A stretch of 64,000 bases of DNA, from contig JAQFVV010000020.1 of assembly GCA_028023455.1 (NCBI GenBank), positions 5,625,092 to 5,689,091 on the forward strand, given 5' to 3'. The position numbers were made by a program, and so were the translations under genes. The notes under the pieces were generated by a model. It searched no databases and was not told where the DNA came from. It was given only the letters and a program-made list of their open reading frames with translations. Shown here in pieces: positions 47,750 to 57,885 of this stretch (position 1 is its first letter; the number at the start of each line of letters is the position of its first letter). This stretch comes from Epiperipatus broadwayi (taxonomy: Eukaryota > Onychophora > Udeonychophora > Euonychophora > Peripatidae).

Positions 47750-49785
47750 TAACATTTTAAAATAAATTTTCTTTAGGAACTTATGCAATTGAAAGTGAGA
47801 TTATTAAACTTAATGAATTCATAGGAAATCATATCAAGATAATTTATTTATTGTTATATCCAATTCTAATCTACAATTTTTATTTTATTTTAAATTAAAC
47901 AATTACAATTTATAATTTTATTAAAGTAACTTACTGATTATTTTGTCATATTATTTAATGTCAATAAATAGTTGTAATTATTAATCTTTGAATTTGTATT
48001 CCTCTAATCATCATCTGAATTCTAAAAAAAATCCACAAAACTCACACATTTTATTATCATTATGATATAAGAGTATAAGAATATAAAAAGAATATGATAA
48101 AAGTTACTTTATTAAATTTTATATTTAAATGAAATATTTATTTTATATAGCACTAAGTTTCTAAACTGTAATATTAATAATCAGACATAAAGCTAATGCA
48201 CATGCACTTTGTAGATTTTCAACTACAAATAAATACTCTCACTTCCAAACACAAGTTAAAGTCTCTGTGAAAAGTCTTTGTGAAAAGATAGAATGAATCC
48301 ATCTAACTTTTCGACCCAAACTTTTATGTATGGGCAAATCTTAAACATTTGGAAAAGAGAGCGTGATGTAAAGATAACATCTATGGATAAGATCATTTTA
48401 TGTTGAATTAAGATTATAATAATTTCTTTATTTTGTTTTGGTTGAAAGTTAGAAGAGAACATGTTTGTGATATATGGGTAATCCCTTTTCTATTCATATT
48501 ATCAGAAATGTAATCCCATATGCTATACTTATTTTAACCTAAGAGTTTTCATGATTGATTCTAAATTACTAGTTATTTGATATACTGAGATATCATCTTA
48601 AAGATAAGATCATGTCTTATTGTTGTTGTCACTAGGTGCACATTCATTGTTAGTTTAAGAACTTAGAATACAAATAATATTGTATTTGATAAATGGAGAA
48701 TTTATTATAGCAAGAACCCTGAGATTTGACTTATTTAGAAATAATTATTTTGCCTGCGATCTGAAGTATTTAAATGAATTATTTTACGGTGATCTGCTTA
48801 AGAAAGGTTTGCTCTTAAAATCTAATCTGCTTAAGAAAGATTTATTTGATTAAGAATATTTTGAAAGAAACTTGGTGTAATTTTTGACGCATGAGATTAT
48901 ATTTGTTTTTAGAGAGAGAGAGTATTTGAACATTCTCTTTTTACTTAGATGCATTTGTATTTGATCAGTATAATAGCTAGCCAACTCTGTTGTTACTTAT
49001 TGTGGGAGGATCAACATAGTCATCATCGTCGACATGCTTATATTTTGAGGGTTAAATTTTCGTGATATTATTAGGTTACAATACATTACATTTTATATTA
49101 AAACTTCAAACTTTCTACTTATTATAACTTTGATTATCGCTATGAATATGAGGCAAACGGCCTTGAAAGCGCTTAGCGTTTAATATTTTTTGCACTCTCT
49201 ATAGCTTCTCTTTCAAGCGCTTCACACACTTTTAATTTTATATATTATAACTTTGATACTAACTATTTCTTTAGATAATAAATTAATGATTATTATTAAT
49301 CATTTATTAATCAATAGAAAAGACACACACACCCACACTGCTAACAAAGAAATGAGCCATTTAAATAAATTTTAATGTTTTGAATATCTAATACACTAAT
49401 ACCAAGACTCTTACGTTATCTTACTATAAGCCATGAATATGATTTATACGTTATATCAAAAGCATGCTAGGCAGTAATAAAGCAGAATATTTCAAAACAC
49501 TACCTTTTCTGTGGATGTTTTCATTAATAGTCATGTATTACATTAGTTCAAAAAAGAAGAAAATTATTCATAGTTGAACTATTAAACTAATAATTATCCA
49601 TATAAATATATATCCGGTATTGTTTACAAATTAGAGAGCTTAAACTAATATGCCTAGAGTTAGTCAGTTCTTTTAATACTTGGTTTTATATACCCTTTAA
49701 TATAAACATTTATTTGTTTAAAAAAAACGGGATAACAATACTAAACAATTCTTACGACTGATTTCTGTGTATAAATAGAAGGGAT
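47750..49785. other. AT-rich stretch without recognisable gene
   Basis: No coding signal. Small local features: two near copies of CTGCTTAAGAAAG at 48795 and 48829, and an inverted GAAAGCGCTT / AAGCGCTT pair at 49166 and 49217. Confidence 0.5.
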
Positions 49786-49787
49786 TG

Positions 49788-49907
49788 CGTCAAGCGTTGT
49801 TAGCCGAGAGGTCAGCACAGCCACCTTGCAAGCAAGCAGTTGGTTGCAGACGATTGTTGCGGGTACGCCTCCCGGCCGATGCTATTACGTATGGAAAAAA
49901 ATTAGGA
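49788..49907 (+). mobile_element. SINE family 1, plus-strand copy
   Basis: GTCAAGCGTTGTTAGCCGAG, CCACCTTGCAAGCAAGCAGT and GGGTACGCCTCCCGGCCGAT, then CTATTACGTATGG and an A run. Full length, with B box variant GGGTACGCCTC. Confidence 0.75.
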
Positions 49908-50609
49908 GGGATTGTCTAGTGCTGTATTTTTTAATGATAAAACTAATTGCATTCTACAATTCATACAAATTGTCTGAAAATTTTCTGTGCAATTTATTGC
50001 AGAGTTTTAACAATGAACATAAGAGCTAAATTTCCTTGGACTGAAACTCGACCCATCGTGATGTTTATTACTCGATCTCCTGAACAATTAGTCATTTGCT
50101 TATTTTTTAGACCTGAAAATTCCAGCATTCTAAAAATCCAATTCAAATGTTTGTTTAAGTAAATAGTTATGAAAGCCGGGCATAACGCAACTCCAATATT
50201 TTTAACATTTTTTAGTAGTAGACTAATTTAGTCAAAAGGATAAAAACAGCCTCTAATAGACCATTGCATGGCAAGATTTTTATAAAGAGAACACATAATT
50301 TGCAAATTTGAAAATTTGTCAAATAGTGAGAGTTGAAATGAATTTAATTGGTAACTAAGATGGTTATGAGCTGGTTACTAAAAGAAAAAGACAGATTAAA
50401 ATCTGAAAATTTTTAAAGCACACACAATTTGGATTTAAATCCAAGATATAGTTATTACAGGTACAGTATGATACTCTTTAAAGATGATATAATTGAATAT
50501 AAAACATTTGATTTTGCTGATGTATTTTAGAATCAGCTTGAAAGATAATAAATAATAGTTAATTTGGTATGTGGTGCATTCTTTTATGATAATATTACAA
50601 ACAGGATTT

Positions 50610-50703
50610 TTTTTTATATATGTCACAGCGGTGGCCGGGAAGCAAACCCGGGCCAGTTGCTTGGAAGGCAGCTATGCTAACCGCGAGGTCACCAATCCTT
50701 CGT
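50610..50703 (-). mobile_element. SINE family 1, short reverse copy
   Basis: Plus strand: T run, TATATGTCACAGCGGTGGCC, GGGAAGCAAACCCGGGCC (B box in reverse), TTGCTTGGAAGGCAGCTATG, then CCGCGAGGTCACCAATCCTT. It resembles the 3.67-kb copy in lacking the longer anticodon-arm insert, so at least two subfamilies exist. Confidence 0.7.
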
Positions 50704-50704
50704 T

Positions 50705-51425
50705 TCGAGTTTGCATCTATTTTTAATCTATATATTGATTTCAGACTTTTCTCTCTTCAAAAAAAAAAAAATCAAATTTTTGCTTATATGCTTTAAAAAA
50801 TGTCAAAAATTACTATTTGAATGCACTTTCTTTTAATCATAAAAATATTTTTCCTTTAAAAATATTTATAGTTTACCAAAATATACTTAAGTTAAAGTCT
50901 TATTTCTTTTTCCTTATTTTTATTTCCTATTCGGAATAGATAAAATATTCAAGCGTTGACAATTGAACCAAATGCAGTTAATCTATTATTGAGTATTAGC
51001 ATTGTTAATTGTAAATGGATGGACGGTTTACATTTCAACATCCCTTTATTAGATTGCTTAGCGAACGCAAAATGATAGATTTAATTCTCAAGACCTGAAA
51101 ATTACACGTAAGTTAAAAAATAATGCATCTATTATATACATTAATTTCATCAATTACTTTTAAGATTATAGACATAAATTTATACTGAACTAAATGTCAA
51201 GATTCCATGTAATTTTAGATTGCCTGATCTTTTTCAGTTATAATTTTTACAGACCACTGAATTATTTTAAAATTATGAAGTTTAAAAAATATAAAATTAA
51301 AATAAATATTTTACGTTTTCTATTTATATAATGATTAAGGAATTATTTTTAATTTAAAAAACTGTAATTATTTACTAATAGTTTTCTTCTAAAGTAAAGA
51401 TAATCATTAATTACTATCTATGACA
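50705..51425. other. AT-rich stretch without recognisable gene
   Basis: Nothing recognisable. Confidence 0.5.
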
Positions 51426-51429
51426 ACAT

Positions 51430-51715
51430 ATATTATTAGTCCTACATGGCTTAGTGCACTGGGAGAATGTGAGATTCTAGATCATAGGTCCTCAGTTCGA
51501 TTTCAGACCATAAACTTCTGGTGTTGATACCTTATGAACTTCTGAGTAATGAAAAACATTTTATTATTTATTTATTTGCCCTGTGTGGTTTAATCCAGTG
51601 GTAAGAGTGTTAAAGTCTGGAGTATATGGTACTGAGATCAACTACAGCTCTGGCATTTCTAGCATTCAAAAACTTCTTATGAACTCCTGGGCAATAAAAC
51701 CATTCAATTTTTCTT
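51430..51715 (+). mobile_element. SINE family 2, two tandem tRNA-like units
   Basis: Unit 1: GGCTTAGTGCACTGGGAGAA (A-box region), CATAGGTCCTCAGTTCGATT (B box AGTTCGATT), then a tail TTATGAACTTCTGAGTAATG. Unit 2: CCTGTGTGGTTTAATCCAGT with GGTAAGAGTG, a degraded B box (GAGATCAACT), then AAACTTCTTATGAACTCCTG and AATAAAACC. Same family and tail as the 17.6-kb array, in the opposite orientation. Confidence 0.65.
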
Positions 51716-51719
51716 ATCA

Positions 51720-52851
51720 TATGAATATTCCACTTTAAAATGTAGTCTTTACTTCCCAATAAATATTAACTATGTAGTTTGGCTATGATCCACATTCTTG
51801 AAATAAAAATAATATGCCTGATCAGAATCTAAACGAATTTTAAGGTTTACCCATTTCATATTCAAACTCATTTTGAGGTTATTATGGGATATGTGACTAC
51901 TATTATACTAAGAATGATTACTACTTTTTTTCTAAATTTGGATTAATGAATTAGGTCTATAATTAAAAAAAACAACTTACTTTTGCTAGTGATAAATGTC
52001 TTGCTGCTGAAAAAAAATCAACTTTCAAATGATTCATTGATTTTATTTTATCCTGATGTTGGTCAAAATTATCTTGTATTCTTTTTAATTTTTAATTCAT
52101 TAAACATCTCTGCCTTTCATTTTTTATTTTTCTGTAGAGCTCATTCATTTGGTATTTTTCTCTTTATATTATATAATGTTGTTACTAATTTTTTTTATTT
52201 TTGCTTCTTTTAGGATATTTTTTGCACTTTCTTCATATGTATTTTAATATTTGTAATATTATTTTTTAGACTCACATTAAACATGCTTTGTTTTAATACT
52301 TTATTCCAAAATTTATTCACACTGTTGTACGACCTTCCAAGTTTGTATAATGTATATCAAGTTATTCATCTGCTGAAGAGCTTCTCTTTCAAACATTCAA
52401 TCCATTCACTTCAGATATTTTTCTAGACTCCATTATTTTTCTCTAATGCTTTTCAGGGTAATTCTATTTTTTGTCAAATGGTTACATACAGAATCTATCA
52501 GTTTTAGCCACATGATGAGTGCATGTGCTCATAGAGTTAATATTATGAATTTGACAGATGACATATTATGACTTGGGTCTTCTCATGGTTTTATTATATT
52601 TCAATAATAACTTTATTAAACTTTGTTTACAAAAATTACATAAGCTTGACTGCAAGGATTACAGTGGCAATCTTTTCTTTAAATAGTTCAAAAGTTATAT
52701 CAATCATCTGTAATTTATATTTAAGTATCAAAGTTTCTAAATTCTTAATATGACTGAAAAAACTTAGTTCTATCTTCAGGTTGCTAGGGAATAGTTTAAT
52801 ATGTAAAAAAATGACAACACTATAACTACTCTATGGTTGTTGTACCATTTT
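51720..52851. other. AT-rich stretch; probable decayed LINE 3' flank on the minus strand
   Basis: No intact frame. The part next to the LTR element (about 52.75-52.85 kb) is probably the continuation of the minus-strand LINE found at 60.4-62.8 kb, since the LTR element lies between them with a simple target duplication. Sequence at 52.35-52.50 kb on the minus strand has broken protein-like stretches (NRITLKSIREK, WSLEKYLK) that I cannot assign. Confidence 0.35.
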
Positions 52852-52855
52852 GTAT

Positions 52856-55395
52856 TGTACCGGTATAAATCCACCACGCTTAATCATACACAGTACCCGA
52901 GTTCAAACCCAGTCTACGTTTAAGAATAATTTCCAAAACGCCAACTGAATTCAAACCCAAACCCCGGCATGACCAACCGATGATGACTTTACACCAGCAC
53001 GGGGTTATCCCTTTTCTAGCTCAGCTTAGAACATGGACTAAATTCTTACAGTTAATGATATATAGGTTTATTAGACTCTAGATACTGGGACGGTCATTCA
53101 TGTAACGTATATATTTAAGTTGCCAATACAGACAGTAAGTGGCTAAATAGACTTAGAGAGTAATAAGGTGGAGGACACAAAAATTTAGATTAAATAAAGT
53201 GTTTAATAAGCAAAATATAAAGCATATAAATATAGTGTTAAATAAGACAAATAGAAAGCACATGAATATAATGTTATATAATAGAAATATACAGCATATA
53301 AATATAGTGTTATACAGTACGGTAAGACTTCATAAATCCTCTTGTATTTGGCTACTAGTCTTTAGTGAACGTTTTATTTAATAAACAAACTTATGCCAAT
53401 AGCTGGGTAGTTAAATGATTGACGGGTGGTTAAGAGAATCAGAGTATTTGAGCACTGGAAAAATATTTATCTAAAGATTTTTATTAACTTATTTTATTAG
53501 AATAGGCTCGAGCCGGAACGTAGACGAACAGTGGAGATGGTTTTATATAAATACGACATAAGAGATAGATGTACTGGTGGTTTTATATAAATACGACATG
53601 GAAGATAGATGAACTGGTGGTTGCCTGGATTCAAGAGCCCTACAGTAATCAATTGCGGTGCATTAACGGAATACCGGGCGGCTTGTACTTTGACAAGGCT
53701 TAATGCCCCCAAGTAGCTCCGGGACACGACAACCAGCCGGGATCATTTCGAACCCCGGTGATCCAAGAGATTACCGGGAAAGAAAAACTGCTTTCATTCC
53801 CCAATGGTAGAATGGCGAGACGCTAACTTCAGCGAAGGGAAGGCATTGCCACAGACGTGAAGGACGAATACTTGAAGCGGATTTTTTAAAAGAAATTATA
53901 TAAAACCTGGAAACTATTTGTCTGTTTCTACGCCACAGGCTGAGATCCTTATCCCAATAAAAACATAGCGAAATTAAACTGACGGTGAAAAACAATAATT
54001 AGTTAAATTTACTCTGAAACTCTAACCCTTCAGGTTGACAGGCGGTAGCGATAGTATCAAATTATTCAGTGAATTATTCCTCATATTATACATAACATTA
54101 ATGAACACTTTGAAACTATTATATATATATTTAAGATTGAAACTTAGATTGTAATTTTATAACAACTTAACATAGAATAATAAAGTGATTTAACATTTAC
54201 TAACTCGGAATGTGAAAGAATATTTAATTCAGAACATGAAATTACTTTTAAATTAAATTGATCATTATTACACACTAGTTTACACAGATTTGGAAATATT
54301 ACTATTGGCAATGTTTGTTCATGAAATAAGCAACATAAGAAAATATAAATGCATTCAGTTGAAATATTATTACTATTAATTACAATTTTATAAATGATTT
54401 CTAAAGACTAGAGCAGAGGATTAAAAAAAAGAAAAGAAAATTTACTGACAGGTTAAATAATAGCATTATAAATGATATAAAAACTTACATATGATTTACT
54501 TGATTGATAATATTAAGCACGTAAGAAAGTTAAAGTTCGTGTAACAAAGTTCTCTTCTTTCTTCATCCAGCTTGGCTTGTAACGAACGTAGGCGCGCATT
54601 TTTGAAAGTTATTTGTAAGGCATAGTAAATTTTGAGATTGGAAGTTGGAAATTCTGAAGTATATGAAACATGATCAAACAGCGGCACGAGGATCCATATT
54701 GGCGGGCAGAGACCAGCTCCTGGCAATTAGCCCATGAACATGGCGATTCACTGGTAAACTTCTTAATAAGATATTTGAATTATTATTAACTGCTGTGTTG
54801 TCTCGAGACTACCTCTCTCAAACACGACCAAAGTTAGAATGTAAGTTTTTTTCTAAAATTTGCCACTGCTGACCTTTCCGACTTGTTTTTGTTTTAGGCT
54901 CCGCCTCCTTTTCAGCTTGACCAACAATCAATTATCTGTTTTTAGCAATCTTTTAATTTAATACGCTATTTTTAAATCGATACATTAATTACATATAAAA
55001 ATTCCTTACTAATTTTGAATACAACTTAATTGCTCTGAACATTTGTGCAATTAGATTTTAATTAAAAACACTGATCAAAGGAATGTGATTTTTGATCAGT
55101 ATTTTTAAACGACTTTATACAATTTTAAAACTAAAATTTAAAACAAATACGCCCGCACTGAAACTTTAAATTAAATGATATAAATTCGCAAACCACGCAC
55201 ACACAAATATTATTTCATGGTTTGCGACATTTATATACGGCATCTTTACATATTGACTGATAAACTATAAAATATATAACTAATTTTTATTATAAATTAA
55301 AATAGACAAAATCTCACTGCGGGCGAACAGTAGTTTGAATTACCGTACATAAAAACACCTGAAACGAAGATCGGTTCTCCGATCTGTCTGTTTCA
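52856..55395 (-). repeat. 3' LTR (downstream of the ORF on the minus strand)
   Basis: Near-identical partner of 57886-60425. Differences visible by eye include TAATCAT versus TACTCAT near the left end, CTTCAGGTTG versus CTTCGGGTTG at 54030, and CCTCCTTTTCAG versus CCTACTTTCTCAAG at 54903-54915. Identical short frames in both LTRs (for example 53771-53995) reflect LTR identity and are not evidence of genes. Confidence 0.9.
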
Positions 55396-55636
55396 TTTCT
55401 TGTCACTTTATAAAAAAAAACAACAAAAAAAAATGATTATACATAATTTCTGATTAACATTTTTTTCATTCATTTTTTTACATAATTGATTTTTTTATTG
55501 ATTTGACCTTGGAGAACAGTCTGGGTGAGGGTTTGAACTTAACATTTATAAAGGTGGGTATATTGCCGTAATTCCTTTTCTCATCATCATGTGCATGTCA
55601 TAGTGGTCATTTTCCGGGTTATCATTTTGTATATCT
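55396..55636. other. LTR-element interior between ORF end and 3' LTR
   Basis: Short, AT-rich. Next to the LTR the minus strand reads AAGTGACAAGAAA, at best a weak polypurine tract. Confidence 0.4.
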
Positions 55637-56725
55637 CTACCTTCTCCCTGGGTCGGGAGGTATATAAGGGTTATAGGTATGTCTTTTTAGATCTCTTAGT
55701 AAAATAGCAAAAGCGGTCACAATATTGTGCTTTGGTATATTATTATATTGTTCATTATTAAAAGTATCTTGCTTTAAAAGAATTTGTCTAACTTTCTGTG
55801 ATCTAATGGCATCCATTATAACATTTTCACTTTGGGAGTTGAGAAGTTTTTCTCCATTTTTTATGAAACTATTTTTTTTAACATATGTCCATGCTTTAAA
55901 ACAAAGTTTATCATTTCTGTTTAAAGAGTTCAGTTCCTCATCAATTTTGTTCAGATCACATTTCATAAATAAATAATCATGGAATTTATTAAAATGGGCA
56001 GTATTGCACACAACTAAAGATCTGTCCACTTTCTTCATTTTCATATCAGGAGGCCATTCAGCATCATTTCTAAACTTTAACTTTGATGACTTCATTAATC
56101 TTTCATCATCACTTTTCCACAGAACATCTTTATCATTATTATGAAAAGATAACTCAGAATTATTAATTATGATTTCAGAAGATTTATTCAAAACAGTATC
56201 TTTTGTTCTATTGATATCTTTCAACATCGATACAGCCACTCCATTAGAAGGTACTAAACTGGTGTCATCACTTTGAGATGGGCTGGCTTGCATTAGATTT
56301 GAAACGACCATTTCCTCAGTAATTACTTCATCTTTAGCTAAATCTGCTAGAGTAAAACTTTGACTCTGAGTAATTTCTGTCACATCTAATTCTTTACATT
56401 TTTGTTGAGTAGAGTTGGCATTTGTATTCACTAATCTAATCTCATGAGGTTCCAACCTTATTTTAGTTGGTTGAGGTTCTGTGTCCTCTGCTCCACTCCT
56501 CGCACTAATAATTTCTTTACCTTCCCTAACTGTTTTAACGTCCGACCCCATATACCATTCTTCAATCTGTACCATACGCGCCAACATGGCCATCATGATC
56601 TTTCTGTCCTCTCTCCCCTCTCTGAGGATCGCGTTAAACTTCGCATCGCGATCGTGCTCCCTCTGTTTGTTTCCTTCTATTTCTGCCATTTCTGCTTCGT
56701 TTTTCCTTAGAAATGTTTTTAGCAT
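55637..56725 (-). CDS. Single ORF of the LTR element, 362 aa, unrecognised (gag-like position)
   Basis: By far the longest open frame in the window, uninterrupted in an environment where other element proteins are broken. The N-terminal 50 residues are highly charged and predicted coiled coil (EAEMAEIEGNKQREHDRDAK, then REGREDRKIMMAMLARM). The middle (about 70-190) is polar, Ser/Thr/Asn-rich and probably disordered. The C-terminal third (about 200-362) looks folded, with FNKFHDYLFMKCDLNKIDEE and LCFKAWTYVKKNSFI, ending in NPYIPPDPGRR. I see no CCHC knuckle, no protease DTG/DSG and no RT motif. Position between the LTRs suggests a structural, Gag-like role, but a captured gene or accessory protein is equally possible. 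The start is the first Met of the frame; about 1.16 kb of leader separates it from the 5' LTR. Confidence 0.75.
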   Translation of the reverse strand: MLKTFLRKNEAEMAEIEGNKQREHDRDAKFNAILREGREDRKIMMAMLARMVQIEEWYMGSDVKTVREGKEIISARSGAEDTEPQPTKIRLEPHEIRLVNTNANSTQQKCKELDVTEITQSQSFTLADLAKDEVITEEMVVSNLMQASPSQSDDTSLVPSNGVAVSMLKDINRTKDTVLNKSSEIIINNSELSFHNNDKDVLWKSDDERLMKSSKLKFRNDAEWPPDMKMKKVDRSLVVCNTAHFNKFHDYLFMKCDLNKIDEELNSLNRNDKLCFKAWTYVKKNSFIKNGEKLLNSQSENVIMDAIRSQKVRQILLKQDTFNNEQYNNIPKHNIVTAFAILLRDLKRHTYNPYIPPDPGRR

Positions 56726-57885
56726 AAGACTTTGATTCGTACAACGCTTTGATTTGTATATTTCATAAAAGGTTACTGATCCCTGCTCCTTGTGCCAAAT
56801 CCTCCTCCGCTGCTGATACTGTTTGTGTGGCTTACTTCCTTTCTCTCTTTCTTCCTTCGCCTACGTTCAGTCTGGTTTTTGTTATCTACGCTTTTTTTCT
56901 TTATTTAGGAATATAATATGACATGTCTAAAATCATTACTAAAATATATACAGGGAAGAAAAAAAAACTTTATTTCACCCAGTTCGCACTGTTCTCCTCA
57001 GTCCTATAATACATACATATTCATAATGGGTACATAACATAGTATTTTTTTTGTATTTCTGTCAGTAATTCTCTCTTTTTATATATGCCACCCTACTCTC
57101 TTTTAAAACAACACTCGCCACTGCTGTATGGACAAACATGTTTGCTGACAAATTTATTTGATAGGCGCCAGCCAGCAACATGTGACCAATAGATAATTTA
57201 ATCCACTGATCCCCAAATATATACTTTTATATGACCTAATAATTATTTGATTTAAGATTTACTGTTTTATATAGGCAGAAAAAAAAATTTAATACTGACT
57301 CCGGTAAGGTTTTTTTTTTTATATTACAACATATATATGCACACACGTTTTTATTTTTAAAACACAAGAATAATCCTACTTCTTTCTTCTTTTTTCAAAA
57401 AAAATATTTTTCACAACAAACGAAAATATATATATATATACGTACACAAATATATATACGCGTACACGTTTTTATTTTTTTAGAACTGGACTTAATTCTA
57501 CTTCTTTATTTTTTTCATATGATTTAAACGACAAGAATGGACTCGCAAAAACATTATGGAATACTCATTTATTTTAATTAATTACACGCACGAATTGCTT
57601 CCGCTCTCTTTTCAAAAAAAAATCTTCACTCTGTTTCTTAACAATATTTGAAAGGATTATATACTGAACCTTTGTGTAAGGGAAAAAAAAATTTTATACA
57701 TTTGTTTTATTACTATAGTTTTCACTTGCGCATTTTAATACGCCAAATACGTATCGATATTATGACAAACGACACAAAAAAAATTGAATATTTTTATCAT
57801 TTAACTGTTTACTTCCGTTCACTCTGCAGGGTGTGGGAGATTTCTTCCATCGAGCACCACGGAGGGCGTCCAAAAATATAATAAC
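56726..57885. other. LTR-element leader region, non-coding
   Basis: About 1.16 kb between the 5' LTR and the ORF on the minus strand. No coding frame was recognised. It has A/T runs and two related CGTACAC...TTTTTATTTTT blocks near 57335-57360 and 57460-57480. The tentative primer-binding site is at its distal end (about 57855-57873). Confidence 0.45.

Noticed and set aside
53771-53995. Identical 74-aa frames at 53771-53995 and 58800-59024 (and 76-aa frames at 54496-54726 and 59525-59755) as conserved genes
   Set aside because: They are identical only because the two LTRs are nearly identical; no recognisable domain and no independent evidence of coding.
55637-56725. Viral or toxin gene
   Set aside because: Nothing in the ORF resembles an envelope, replication or toxin protein, and its position between LTRs explains it as an element-encoded protein.
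56444-56735. Plus-strand frames of 84-88 codons inside the LTR element
   Set aside because: They are antisense shadows of the 362-aa minus-strand ORF.
57855-57885. Firm primer-binding site for the LTR element
   Set aside because: TGGACGCCCTCCG starts with the expected TGG but lies about 12 nt from the LTR and I cannot match it to a specific tRNA 3' end.
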